Positions 43,131-51,410 of a stretch of DNA of 64,000 nt are shown piece after piece. The stretch is from a bacterium (lineage in GTDB: Bacteria > Bacillota > Clostridia > Lachnospirales > Lachnospiraceae), in the NCBI GenBank assembly GCA_004562765.1, contig SFRL01000008.1:14080-78079 (forward strand). Direction: 5' to 3'. Within the stretch, counting starts at the first letter, position 1; every line of letters begins with the position of its first letter. Both the position numbers and the translations under genes were made by a program. Below the pieces are notes generated by a model. That model saw only the letters and a program-made list of their open reading frames with translations, made no database searches and was not told where the DNA came from.

Positions 43131-44125
43131 AACTGTTCCTTAACATCATCCAAAAGAGTCTGTAAGATCACTCCCGGATCTCCGGTCATCGTTACTCCGG
43201 CCGCGCGGACATGTCCGCCGCCGCCATGTTTCACGCAGATCGCCGCCACATCAACCGCACCGTTTGTACGCATGGATACCTTGTAGGTTCCGTCTGCATT
43301 CTCATAGATGAGCACCGCCACATCCACACCCTTCGTACTGCGAAGCTGTGCCACGATTCCCTCCAGATGCTTCGGCAGCGCATGGCAGTCTGCCATATCC
43401 TGTGATGTAATGATGCAGGCGATACACCGGTCATCAAAATACCGCTGTGCCTTCAAAAGTGCGGTTCCAAGGATACGGTTCTGCTCAAAGGTCTTTTCGA
43501 AGAATGTCTTGTCCACGATATCCGGATAATTGATTCCCTTGTCCATCAGTTTTCCCGCGATATTCATCGTCTTTGAAGACGTGCAGGAATACTGGAATAC
43601 ACCGGTATCATGGATAATGCCCACATACAGACACTCAGCGATCTCCTTCGTGATCCTTGTCTCATCCAAAAGTTCAAATACCAGCTCTGATGTGGAGCTT
43701 GCCTCCGGGCGGATGTAATTCAGATCCGCAAAGCTCTGATTGCTGATATGATGATCGATACAGACCGTCTTTTTTGCGCGCTCGAAATATCGGAACGCAC
43801 CGCCCAGTCTGCCGCCGTCACCGCAGTCCAGTGAAAAAAACAGATCATACTGTACATCCCCGGAAAAATTGCTGACGATCTCATCCGAACGCTGTAAAAA
43901 TTTAAAGAGATTGGGGATCGGCTCCAGATACAGTGTCACACTGATCTCCGGATAACTATTTTTTATATAATTATAGAGTGCCAGCGTGGAGCCGGTACAG
44001 TCTCCGTCCGGCTTTGTGTGTCCGGCAATTGCCACAGACTCCACACCTTTCAGTAATTCATCAGCCTGAAACGGAATTCCTAACTCATTCTTCCGCGTCA
44101 GATTCATTTTCTCGTTTTTCTCCAT
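43127..44125 (-). CDS. nrnA: DHH/DHHA1 phosphoesterase (NrnA-like oligoribonuclease/pAp phosphatase)
   Basis: This is a 332-residue phosphoesterase that degrades very short RNAs and/or pAp. The DHH domain shows AGHTKPDGDCTGS, SLDCGD and the namesake CIDHHISN. The C-terminal DHHA1 domain has GGGGHVRAAG. The ATG at 44125 has a GAGGT site and lies 41 nt inside rbfA, a long overlap that suggests coupled translation. Confidence 0.92.
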   Translation of the reverse strand: MEKNEKMNLTRKNELGIPFQADELLKGVESVAIAGHTKPDGDCTGSTLALYNYIKNSYPEISVTLYLEPIPNLFKFLQRSDEIVSNFSGDVQYDLFFSLDCGDGGRLGGAFRYFERAKKTVCIDHHISNQSFADLNYIRPEASSTSELVFELLDETRITKEIAECLYVGIIHDTGVFQYSCTSSKTMNIAGKLMDKGINYPDIVDKTFFEKTFEQNRILGTALLKAQRYFDDRCIACIITSQDMADCHALPKHLEGIVAQLRSTKGVDVAVLIYENADGTYKVSMRTNGAVDVAAICVKHGGGGHVRAAGVTMTGDPGVILQTLLDDVKEQL

Positions 44126-44471
44126 GGTTTACCTCATCAATGAGTTTTGACATCTTGACACCGTAAGCAATTGACTGATCCATGATGAATTTTACCTCCG
44201 GTGTATTGCGCAGGTTAATGTTTTTCGCCAGCGCACGCCGGATATATCCTTCCGCACTGCGCAGACCTGCCAGCGTATTCTTTTGTGCTTCCTCATCACC
44301 CAGCACGCTGATATATGCTTTACAGGTCTTCAGATCCGGAGCCACCTCCACCGCCACAACACTTGTCATGGGGTGGATACGGGGGTCCTTGATCTCGCCG
44401 CGTATGATATTCGAGAGTTCACGATGTACTTCCTCGTTGATTCTCGTATTCTTAATACTGTTTTTTCTCAT
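44085..44471 (-). CDS. rbfA: 30S ribosome-binding factor A
   Basis: This is a 128-residue KH-like protein that assists late 30S assembly. Family hallmarks are INEEVHRELSNIIRGEIKDPRI and AYISVLGDEE, ending with the acidic tail ENESDAEE. The ATG at 44471 begins right after the infB stop; the frame stays open 26 codons into infB but has no support there. Confidence 0.94.
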   Translation of the reverse strand: MRKNSIKNTRINEEVHRELSNIIRGEIKDPRIHPMTSVVAVEVAPDLKTCKAYISVLGDEEAQKNTLAGLRSAEGYIRRALAKNINLRNTPEVKFIMDQSIAYGVKMSKLIDEVNHGEKRENESDAEE

Positions 44472-44472
44472 A

Positions 44473-47217
44473 TTAACGTGGTACCTCCACCATCTTGTAT
44501 GCTTCGATAATATCCAGTTCCTGAATATCGTTAAAGCCGTCCAGTACAAGACCGCACTCGTAGCCGGTCTTCACTTCCTTGACATCGTCCTTAAAACGCT
44601 TTAAGGAAGCGAGGTCACCCTCAAAGATCTGCTCGCCCTCACGCTTTACACGTACCTTGCAGCCGCGCTCGAACACACCGTCAAGCACATAGGAACCGGC
44701 GATATTTCCGACTCCGGAAGCCTTGAAGATCTGGCGCACCTCTGCATGACCGAGGATCTTCTCCTCAAAGATCGGGTCTAACATACCCTTCATCGCCGCC
44801 TCGACATCCTCGATCGCATTGTAAATGACCTTATACAGGCGCACATCAACACCCTCGCGCTCTGCAGTTGATTTTGCCATCGGGTCGGGTCTGACATTGA
44901 ATCCGATGATGATCGCATTGGAAGCGGAAGCCAGAATGACATCGGATTCGTTGATCGCACCGACGCCTCCGTGGATCACCTTTACAACGACCTCGTCGTT
45001 GGACAGCTTGACAAGAGACTGCTTGACAGCCTCCACGGATCCCTGTACATCTGCTTTTACGATAATATTCAATTCCTTGACATTTCCGGACTGGATCTGC
45101 GAGAACAGATCGTCCAGAGACATCTTCGCCTTTGTCTCTTCAATGAGCTTGTTCTTGCTCTCGGAAATATAAGTGTCCGCGAATGCCTTTGCTTCCTTCT
45201 CGGACTCCATTGCCACAAAGGTCTCACCTGCATCCGGCACGTTATTCAGACCTAAGATCTCAACCGGTGTGGAAGGTCCTGCCTCCTTGACACGTCTGCC
45301 GTTATCATCGATCATCGCACGCACCTTACCGTAACTGCTTCCGCAGGCGATGGGCTGGCCAACCTTTAACGTACCCTTCTGTACCAGAACAGTTGCCACT
45401 GCACCACGTCCCTTATCAAGCTGTGCCTCAATGACAAGACCTCTCGCATTTCGCTTCGGATTTGCCTTCAGCTCCAGCACCTCAGCGGTGAGAAGGATCA
45501 TATCCAGCAGGTTGTCGATACCCTCTTTCGTATGTGCGGAAACCGGACAGAAGATCGTGCTTCCGCCCCAATCCTCAGGGATCAGGTCATACTCGGACAA
45601 CTCTTGTTTTACTTTGTCGATATTGGCTGCAGGCTTATCGATCTTATTAACTGCAACAATGATCTCGACACCGGCTGCTTTCGCATGATTGATCGCCTCA
45701 ACGGTCTGAGGCATCACGCCGTCATCCGCAGCAACAACCAGAATAGCAATATCGGTTGAATTTGCACCACGCATACGCATTGCAGTAAATGCCTCATGTC
45801 CCGGTGTATCGAGGAAAGTGATCTTCTGACCGTTTGCGGTAACAATATATGCACCGATCGCCTGCGTAATTCCACCGGCCTCCTTGTCAGTCACCTTTGT
45901 GTGGCGGATCGCATCCAGAAGGGATGTTTTACCGTGGTCAACGTGTCCCATGACACAGACAACGGGCGGACGGGGAACCATCTTTTCGCTGTCCTCCTCA
46001 TCCTCCTTCAGAAGTTCTGCGATTACGTCTACCTTCTCCTCCGGCTCAGCAATAAAGTTGAACTCCAGAGCGATCTCCTCTGCCTCTTCATAGCTGATGT
46101 CGTTATTTACCGTCACCATCTGTCCCTTTAAAAACAGCTTCTTGATGAGTACGGATGCCTGCACCTTCATGCGGTCTGCAAGCTCCTTGATCGTCATATG
46201 CTCAGGCAGCGTGATCTGCTTGATGGTATCGTCATCTTTCGCTGCGGGCTGCTGGGGAATTGCATTGCGCTTTTTATGTCCGGTCTGCTTCTCCAGATTG
46301 ACAAAGCGCTCCTGCTTTTTGCTTCCCAGCTTGTCATAATCCCTGTTGCTGTTGTTATTATTATTGTTCTTCTTGCGATTGTTATCGCGGCTCTCCTTTG
46401 CGCGAACCTCATCGGGAACTGCTTTTGTGGAGTCCTTATTAAATTTGTTTAATTCGCGGTCGAATCTCTGTCCGCCAGATTCCTTCTGGCGATTGCCACT
46501 GAATCGATTGTTACTTCTATCACCTTGATTATAACCGGAACCGCTACGATTATTCTGGTTATCTTTGCGATCCCTGCGATCATTTCTTTCAGGTCTTTCA
46601 TTATTCTTTTCAATGCCATCACCTCTGTTTGGACGATTGTCGTTCGGTCTTGCCGGTCGATTTTCTGCCGGACGCACCGGACGGTTCTCCACCGGACGCT
46701 CTCCTGCCGGGCGTACCGGGCGCTCTCCTGCCGGACGCACCGGACGTTCTCCCGCCGGACGTACCGGACGTTCTCCTGCCGGACGCATCGGGCGCTCTCC
46801 TGCCGGGCGTACCGGACGCTCTCCTGCCGGACGCACCGGACGTTCTCCTGCCGGACGCACCGGGCGCTCTCCTGCCGGGCGCACCGGGCGCTCCCCTGCC
46901 GGGCGCACCGGACGTTTCTGCGGCGGTTTACGATCTTTCATATTCTTGCTGTTCTGCGGGTTAAAGACAGCCGTAATGCTTGCCTTCTTTTTCGGACGCT
47001 CCGGTACCTTTTCTTCTCCCGCAGACTTTTCCTCGGTCTTTACCGGTGCAGGTTTCACTGCCGGTCTCTTAAAATCATTTCTTACCTTCGCGATCGCGTT
47101 GTCGTCCAGATTGCTCATGTGACTTTTGACCTCGATATTGTTGTCGGTCAAAAATTTCATCAGTGAAGCATTGTCGACACCCATCTCCTTTGCAAGCTCA
47201 TATACTCGTTTTGCCAT
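44473..47217 (-). CDS. infB: Translation initiation factor IF-2
   Basis: This is a 914-residue GTPase that delivers initiator tRNA. The N-terminal IF2N motif (MAKRVYELAKEMGVDNASLM) is followed by a basic low-complexity linker with nine 8-residue repeats of RPVRPAGE type (residues 102-173), then an Asn/Arg/Asp-rich region to ~320. The G domain (about 415-585) has GHVDHGKTSLLDAI, DTPGHEAF and NKID. Domains II-IV complete the protein. Confidence 0.97.
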   Translation of the reverse strand: MAKRVYELAKEMGVDNASLMKFLTDNNIEVKSHMSNLDDNAIAKVRNDFKRPAVKPAPVKTEEKSAGEEKVPERPKKKASITAVFNPQNSKNMKDRKPPQKRPVRPAGERPVRPAGERPVRPAGERPVRPAGERPVRPAGERPMRPAGERPVRPAGERPVRPAGERPVRPAGERPVENRPVRPAENRPARPNDNRPNRGDGIEKNNERPERNDRRDRKDNQNNRSGSGYNQGDRSNNRFSGNRQKESGGQRFDRELNKFNKDSTKAVPDEVRAKESRDNNRKKNNNNNNSNRDYDKLGSKKQERFVNLEKQTGHKKRNAIPQQPAAKDDDTIKQITLPEHMTIKELADRMKVQASVLIKKLFLKGQMVTVNNDISYEEAEEIALEFNFIAEPEEKVDVIAELLKEDEEDSEKMVPRPPVVCVMGHVDHGKTSLLDAIRHTKVTDKEAGGITQAIGAYIVTANGQKITFLDTPGHEAFTAMRMRGANSTDIAILVVAADDGVMPQTVEAINHAKAAGVEIIVAVNKIDKPAANIDKVKQELSEYDLIPEDWGGSTIFCPVSAHTKEGIDNLLDMILLTAEVLELKANPKRNARGLVIEAQLDKGRGAVATVLVQKGTLKVGQPIACGSSYGKVRAMIDDNGRRVKEAGPSTPVEILGLNNVPDAGETFVAMESEKEAKAFADTYISESKNKLIEETKAKMSLDDLFSQIQSGNVKELNIIVKADVQGSVEAVKQSLVKLSNDEVVVKVIHGGVGAINESDVILASASNAIIIGFNVRPDPMAKSTAEREGVDVRLYKVIYNAIEDVEAAMKGMLDPIFEEKILGHAEVRQIFKASGVGNIAGSYVLDGVFERGCKVRVKREGEQIFEGDLASLKRFKDDVKEVKTGYECGLVLDGFNDIQELDIIEAYKMVEVPR
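46699..46914 (-). repeat. Nine in-frame 24-bp tandem repeats in infB
   Basis: Nine consecutive 24-bp units each encode RPVRPAGE (one has Met for Val). They lie in the unstructured IF-2 linker, outside conserved domains. The copy number is likely to vary between strains by slippage. Confidence 0.93.
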
Positions 47218-47261
47218 AAACTAACTACCTCCGTGTTAAACTGCTCGTTTTACTCGCAGTA

Positions 47262-47621
47262 TCATATTCTCTCGACCCCAGCAGCAGAAGCCTGGGTCTG
47301 TTCTATCTTATTTGTTACTGCCTGCGCCAGCTTCTCGTCGGTCACAGCGAGCGATGAACGGTAATCTTTTCCGATACATCCGCCCAGCGACTCCTTTGTT
47401 CCATATACAACAAGCGGCACCCGATAAAAATCGGTCATATCACGAAACTTTTTTGCAGTGTTTTCCGATGCGTCCGCCGCAATGACTACCAGGAATGCCT
47501 TTGCAGCCTTGACTGCGTTTTCCGTGGCAAATTCACCACTCACAACTTTTCCTGCCTTTGCCGCGATTCCCAGCATGGACAACACCCGGTCCGGTCTCGT
47601 TTTTATATTTTCACTCTGCAT
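47262..47621 (-). CDS. ylxQ: L7Ae/L30e-family RNA-binding protein YlxQ
   Basis: This is a 119-residue protein with the L7Ae fold core LSMLGIAAKAGKVVSGEFATENAVK and FLVVIAADASENTAKK, as in kink-turn-binding proteins. It is encoded between ylxR and infB as usual in Firmicutes; the RNA target is not established. It overlaps ylxR by 11 nt. Confidence 0.9.
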   Translation of the reverse strand: MQSENIKTRPDRVLSMLGIAAKAGKVVSGEFATENAVKAAKAFLVVIAADASENTAKKFRDMTDFYRVPLVVYGTKESLGGCIGKDYRSSLAVTDEKLAQAVTNKIEQTQASAAGVERI

Positions 47622-47892
47622 GGCTGCTTTTCATCTCCTCCTCCAGAGTTCCGTACACCTCTTTTGGGATCTGCATTTTAAAGGATCGCTCCAGCCCTTT
47701 TGAACGGATCGCCTTCTGCAGACATTCTTCATTGGGACAGATATAGGCTCCGCGACCGTTCTTGCGCCCGGTCTTATCCAAAAGCAACTCACCCTCCTGC
47801 GTTTTGATCACGCGATACATCAGCCGTTTCTCATTCATCTGCCCGCAGCCTACACACTGTCTCATGGGGATCTTCTTATTTTTCGTCGGCAT
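47611..47892 (-). CDS. ylxR: YlxR/RnpM family RNA-binding protein
   Basis: This is a 93-residue protein with the family signature PMRQCVGCGQMNEKRLMYRVI and RKNGRGAYICPNEECLQKA. In Bacillus subtilis it has been linked to RNase P modulation. The start at 47892 overlaps the nusA tail by 17 nt. Upstream in-frame Met codons lie only inside the repetitive nusA tail and give nonsense peptide. Confidence 0.9.
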   Translation of the reverse strand: MPTKNKKIPMRQCVGCGQMNEKRLMYRVIKTQEGELLLDKTGRKNGRGAYICPNEECLQKAIRSKGLERSFKMQIPKEVYGTLEEEMKSSHAE

Positions 47893-49117
47893 ACTCATCG
47901 GCATACTCACCTTCTGCATATTCGCCCTCGGCGTACTCTCCCTCCTCATAGGAGCCGTCCTCTGTATACTCGCCTTCGGCGTACTCTCCGTCCTCGTAGT
48001 ATTCGCCGTCCTCGTAGTATTCCTCGTCCTCGTAATATTCCTCATCCTCATAGTCGTTCTCATAATCCATAAAATCACCGGCCTCACGTGCCTGTGTCTC
48101 AGATTTGATGTCGATCTTGAATCCGGTCAGACGGGCTGCCAGACGGGCATTTTGTCCTTCCTTACCGATGGCAAGCGACAGCTGATAATCGGGGACAACA
48201 ACCTTCGCGCTCTTCTCCTCTGCATCCGCAATAACAGAGATGACCTTTGCAGGACTTAATGCATTCTCGATCAGCATTGCAGGATTCTCATTCCAGTTGA
48301 TGATATCGATCTTCTCACCGCGCAGCTCATTGACAATCGCATTGACTCTGGCACCGTTCATTCCGACACATGCGCCGACCGCATCCACATCCGGATCATT
48401 GGAGTATACGGCGATCTTTGTTCTGCTTCCAGCTTCACGCGCAATGCTCTTGATCTCCACAATGCCATCCTTCACCTCGGTCACCTCAGACTCAAACAGA
48501 CGCTTCACCAGCTCCGGATGTGTTCTGGACACCAGGATCTTCGGTCCCTTGGGTGTGGACTTTACTTCTAAAATATAGAGTTTGATACGCTCGGTAGGCT
48601 GGAACACCTCTCCGCGCACCTGCTCATTCTCGGTCAGGATCGCATCGACCTTTCCAAGGTTAATGCTGACATTTCTTCCGATATAGCGCTGTACGATACC
48701 GGTCACAATATCCTTTTCCTTGCTGTAATACTCGCTGAATAAAACCTTGCGCTCCTCCTCGCGGATCTTCTGAAGGATCACATTTTTTGCATTCTGTGTT
48801 GCGATGCGTCCGAACTCCTGCGACTTGATCTCAAAGTTTACGGTGTCACCGATCTCATATTTGGAATCGATCATCTTTGCCTTTGCAAGACTAACCTCCA
48901 GCACCGGATCAGTGACCTCCTCAACGACAGTCTTTGCCTGATAAACATGATATTCACAAGTCTCCGGATCCATATCAACTTTTACATTGTCGGACTTTCC
49001 GAAATGGTTTTTGCAGGCTGTCACGAGTGAATTTTCAATCGCTTCGATCAGTGTATCCTTGCTGATGTTTTTCTCCTGCTCCAAAATAGTGAGTGCCTCT
49101 AATAATTCATTCTTCAT
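47876..49117 (-). CDS. nusA: Transcription termination/antitermination factor NusA
   Basis: This is a 413-residue RNA polymerase-associated factor. The N-terminal RNAP-binding domain (1-~125) is followed by S1 and two KH domains with GACVGMNGARVNAIVNEL and LAIGKEGQNARLAARLTG. It ends in a ~64-residue tail made almost only of Tyr, Glu, Asp, Gly and Ala in short repeats (YYEDGE, EGEYAEGEY), highly acidic and not part of the NusA fold. It follows rimP by 15 nt. Confidence 0.96.
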   Translation of the reverse strand: MKNELLEALTILEQEKNISKDTLIEAIENSLVTACKNHFGKSDNVKVDMDPETCEYHVYQAKTVVEEVTDPVLEVSLAKAKMIDSKYEIGDTVNFEIKSQEFGRIATQNAKNVILQKIREEERKVLFSEYYSKEKDIVTGIVQRYIGRNVSINLGKVDAILTENEQVRGEVFQPTERIKLYILEVKSTPKGPKILVSRTHPELVKRLFESEVTEVKDGIVEIKSIAREAGSRTKIAVYSNDPDVDAVGACVGMNGARVNAIVNELRGEKIDIINWNENPAMLIENALSPAKVISVIADAEEKSAKVVVPDYQLSLAIGKEGQNARLAARLTGFKIDIKSETQAREAGDFMDYENDYEDEEYYEDEEYYEDGEYYEDGEYAEGEYTEDGSYEEGEYAEGEYAEGEYADEYADEK

Positions 49118-49132
49118 TTTTCCCTTTTCCTC

Positions 49133-49600
49133 CTAAAAATCAAATGCCAGCCGAATCAAGGCAATATCTGCTCTGGCAAAAGTAAGTTCTGTTTCGTTTT
49201 CATCCTCAATGACGATGTTGTCTGCATCGAAGCGTTTCAGGATACCCGTAAACTGCTTCTCATGGTTGATCGCGCGGAAGGTGCGGATCTCTACCTCCTC
49301 ACCGATACTCTTTTGCAAATGTTTATCCTTTTTCAAAGGACGACCCAGCCCCGGTGAGCTGACCTCAAACACATAGGAATCCGGAATGTAATCCTTCTCA
49401 TCTAAGATCGGGTTCATCTCTCTGGCAACTGTCTCGCAGTCATTCACCGCGACCCCGCCCGGCTTGTCGATATACGCCCGCAGATAATTTGTACTTCCTT
49501 CTTTGACATACTCCACGTCATACAACTCAAATCCGTATTTTTCCAGGATCGGCAGGATCAGGCTCTCCGTCTGCGCTTCGTAGTCCTGTCGTTTTGACAT
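49133..49600 (-). CDS. rimP: Ribosome maturation factor RimP
   Basis: This is a 155-residue protein for 30S assembly. Its core is EKYGFELYDVEYVKEGSTNYLRAYIDKPGGV, YVFEVSSPGLGRPL and the C-terminal Sm-like domain ending with LIRLAFDF. It is the first gene of the large nusA-infB operon. Confidence 0.95.
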   Translation of the reverse strand: MSKRQDYEAQTESLILPILEKYGFELYDVEYVKEGSTNYLRAYIDKPGGVAVNDCETVAREMNPILDEKDYIPDSYVFEVSSPGLGRPLKKDKHLQKSIGEEVEIRTFRAINHEKQFTGILKRFDADNIVIEDENETELTFARADIALIRLAFDF

Positions 49601-49672
49601 TGTTTCACCTTCCTTCTCTGTTGTCCGGCACCTTCACGGTTCCGATGCAAAAATTTGGCATACCAACAAATA

Positions 49673-49697
49673 AGAGTGGGCTTTTTTGACCCACTCT
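49673..49697 (-). terminator. Hairpin between the secreted-protein gene and rimP
   Basis: A perfect 8-bp stem (AGAGTGGG/CCCACTCT) has a 9-nt loop, with UAUUU after it on the minus strand. It can terminate the upstream secreted-protein gene. Because it also lies within the leader of the rimP promoter (about +24 to +48), it could act as an attenuator of the nusA-infB operon. Confidence 0.55.
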
Positions 49698-49726
49698 CAT
49701 ATCTAGTACAATATTCAACTATAGTT

Positions 49727-49755
49727 AGTGTAGCACTTATGTTTCGGAAATGCAA
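49727..49755 (-). promoter_or_regulatory. Predicted sigma-A promoter for the rimP-nusA-infB operon
   Basis: Minus strand TTGCAT (49750-49755) and TACACT (49727-49732) are 17 nt apart, just past the stop of the upstream gene, giving a ~120-nt leader. Confidence 0.6.
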
Positions 49756-49758
49756 GGG

Positions 49759-50433
49759 CTATTTTTTCTTTATAAAAACATATTTATCTGTTTTCTTGTA
49801 TGAAGAAACGCTCTTCGCCTTGTTTTTTGAATTTCCTGTCTTGATGGAATACGCTTTTCCGGTAGGAAGTTTCGATGTCATGTTCACAGCCGCTTTCGTT
49901 CCATTTAATGTGAGCGTTCCTCCGGTGAGACTTAATTTTGAGTCTGCGATAAATTCAATGCCGTATTTTTTTCCGGTAACATTGCATGTGCCGCCCTTGA
50001 TCGATAATGCCGGATGAATTTCCGGTGCATAACTATCCACTTCCATCACAATACCCGAGTTCTTTTTGGAGATTGCATTCAGTTTTCCTGATTTAAATAT
50101 CATCTTAATGCCGTGGCAGAGTATGCCTTCTTTCGCAGCCGTTAAATTAATGTTACTGTTTTCAACAGTAAATGAGTATGCTGTATCATCTCCATGATAC
50201 AAACCAACAGCATATTCCGTCTGCGCTGTAAGATCCAAAGTGGAGTTTTTAATGAGCGTCGATGTATTACTTATATTCATTGCACATGTCTTACCCATGA
50301 TCTCAACATCAGAATTCAGTATTTGAAACGACCCAGCAGCCTCTACATCCAGTGGTGTGCCAATCGTTCCGCCCTCTGTTGTTGTCCGTATCTTTATATC
50401 ACAGTTATTGATTGTAGTTTCTTCTCCCCACAA
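49759..50433 (-). CDS. 3' part of a frameshifted secreted beta-solenoid-like protein
   Basis: This 224-residue reading frame (possible TTG start at 50433) lacks a signal peptide and a good ribosome site. It reads like repeated short beta-strand turns (FQILNSDVEIMG, STLIKNSTLDLTAQ, LTGGTLTLNG). The frame is open for ~100 nt upstream of 50433 and joins the 5' fragment (50529-51149) if the ribosome or the DNA shifts by -1 at an A6 run near 50550. It is thus most likely the second half of one ~460-residue gene. No named family was recognised. Confidence 0.55.
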   Translation of the reverse strand: MWGEETTINNCDIKIRTTTEGGTIGTPLDVEAAGSFQILNSDVEIMGKTCAMNISNTSTLIKNSTLDLTAQTEYAVGLYHGDDTAYSFTVENSNINLTAAKEGILCHGIKMIFKSGKLNAISKKNSGIVMEVDSYAPEIHPALSIKGGTCNVTGKKYGIEFIADSKLSLTGGTLTLNGTKAAVNMTSKLPTGKAYSIKTGNSKNKAKSVSSYKKTDKYVFIKKK

Positions 50434-50528
50434 GATCAGTCCTGCTGCTTTTGTTGTAAGATCAAGTACAGAATCGGAAATGGTACACTTTCCTCCATAT
50501 AAATGTACAGCTGTCTTTGCAGTTGTAT

Positions 50529-51149
50529 TTATTTTAATTGTACTAATTTTTTAATAAGTCCATCTCTTCCGGGTTCATCAGATGCATAAAACACATCATA
50601 ATCAGCTTTTATTGATTCAATGGTAGAATTATCAATCAGAATACCGGATGCATAATACATCGTCTCCATAATAAAACTATTTGCAATACTCAGCGTGTGG
50701 CCTGCATATATAGAACAATTCGCCATCGATATATTCTTAATCATAAGGTTACTGCAAGAGCTAATACTGCAATTGACTATGCTAGCATTTTCATCGCCGG
50801 CAATAGAAAACACATTACGTCTGACATAGCCTTTTTCATAATCATCTTCTACACAAATTTTCTGAATCTTATTCTCACCACTTGCTTTAATCTTTAGTTT
50901 TTGATAACTATAAATTTCACTCTTGCTCAAATCCACATTGGAGATCGTCAGCGTATTAGTTGCCTTTTCATATTTCCAGTTTTCTCCCTCTACGATATCC
51001 TCTGAGGTATTATAAATTTTTGTTTTTCCGATCTGGATGATCAATTCTTTTTTTGTAGCTGCCTGAGCTGTTGTAGTATCCATTTTAATGATCACAACAC
51101 TGACAAGCACCATACATACAAAAAATAACGCTTTACGGATTTTTTTCAT
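50529..51149 (-). CDS. 5' part of a frameshifted secreted beta-solenoid-like protein
   Basis: This 206-residue fragment has a clear signal peptide (residues ~1-31, ending TTTAQAAT) and then repeats of hydrophobic/Asn/Ser turns (NTLTISNVDLSKSE, SIVNCSISSCSNLMIKN) typical of right-handed beta-helix surface proteins. It has a strong promoter and an AGGAGGC-type ribosome site. The frame stops just after an A6 run, beyond which the -1 frame continues with matching composition to 49759. It is either a recently broken gene, a phase-variable one or a sequencing slip. Function unknown. Confidence 0.6.
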   Translation of the reverse strand: MKKIRKALFFVCMVLVSVVIIKMDTTTAQAATKKELIIQIGKTKIYNTSEDIVEGENWKYEKATNTLTISNVDLSKSEIYSYQKLKIKASGENKIQKICVEDDYEKGYVRRNVFSIAGDENASIVNCSISSCSNLMIKNISMANCSIYAGHTLSIANSFIMETMYYASGILIDNSTIESIKADYDVFYASDEPGRDGLIKKLVQLK

Positions 51150-51190
51150 ATGCAGCCTCCTGAATAAATGTTTTCATAACTATTGTTATT

Positions 51191-51219
51191 ATTGTACCTT
51201 AACACATTTTAGCGGTCAA
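51191..51219 (-). promoter_or_regulatory. Predicted sigma-A promoter for the secreted beta-solenoid gene
   Basis: Minus strand TTGACC (51214-51219) and TACAAT (51191-51196) with a 17-nt spacer lie ~40 nt upstream of the start codon. Confidence 0.75.
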
Positions 51220-51235
51220 GCGCTTTAAGTACAAC

Positions 51236-51265
51236 AAAAAAGGACTTCCCTTTCAGGAAATCCTT
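51236..51265 (-). terminator. tRNA-Glu terminator (copy 1)
   Basis: On the minus strand AAGGAUUUCC pairs with GGGAAGUCCUU across a UGAAA loop with one bulge, followed by a run of U residues, directly after the tRNA 3' end. Confidence 0.8.
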
Positions 51266-51268
51266 TAG

Positions 51269-51340
51269 CAGTCCGTACGGGAATCGAACCCGTGTTTCCG
51301 CCGTGAGAGGGCGGCGTCTTAACCGCTTGACCAACGAACC
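51269..51340 (-). tRNA. tRNA-Glu (anticodon CTC), copy 1
   Basis: This is a 72-nt cloverleaf. The acceptor stem is GGTTCGT/ACGGACT (two GU pairs), the D arm GTC/GAC, the anticodon stem CCGCC/GGCGG with loop CTCTCAC (anticodon CTC), and the T arm ACGGG/CCCGT. The CCA end is not encoded. Confidence 0.93.
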
Positions 51341-51347
51341 GCTTATT

Positions 51348-51376
51348 ATATTATCAAAGGGTCAACTGAATGTCAA
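51348..51376 (-). promoter_or_regulatory. tRNA-Glu promoter (copy 1)
   Basis: Minus strand TTGACA (51371-51376) and TAATAT (51348-51353) are 17 nt apart, directly before the tRNA. Confidence 0.8.
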
Positions 51377-51410
51377 GCGTTTTTTCTATTTTTATTTTGC
51401 TTATTTCATT

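Larger units (their letters stand above)
51235..51341. repeat. 107-bp direct repeat, copy 1 (tRNA-Glu plus terminator)
   Basis: This segment matches 52199-52305 at 106 of 107 positions (A versus G at 51255/52219). It contains the tRNA-Glu gene and its terminator. Identity stops immediately 5' of the tRNA, where the promoters differ. The two copies enclose the HEPN/MNT gene pair. Confidence 0.9.

Noticed and set aside
46699..46914. Regularly spaced repeats as a possible CRISPR array
   Set aside because: The units are contiguous with no unique spacers, keep the infB reading frame and encode an octapeptide.
46525..47166. Long plus-strand frames with repeated Arg/Ser/Pro/Ala motifs, resembling a repeat protein
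   Set aside because: They are the complement of the infB 24-bp tandem repeats. The minus-strand frame encodes IF-2 with full domain support.
47893..48087. N-terminal extension of YlxR made of Thr/Arg repeats
   Set aside because: It is the repetitive acidic tail of nusA read in another frame.
50529..50560. Canonical X-XXY-YYZ programmed frameshift signal in the secreted-protein gene
   Set aside because: The A6 run is in the phase T-AAA-AAA, which is not a proper slippery heptamer, and no clear downstream pseudoknot was seen. A plain indel is the simpler reading.
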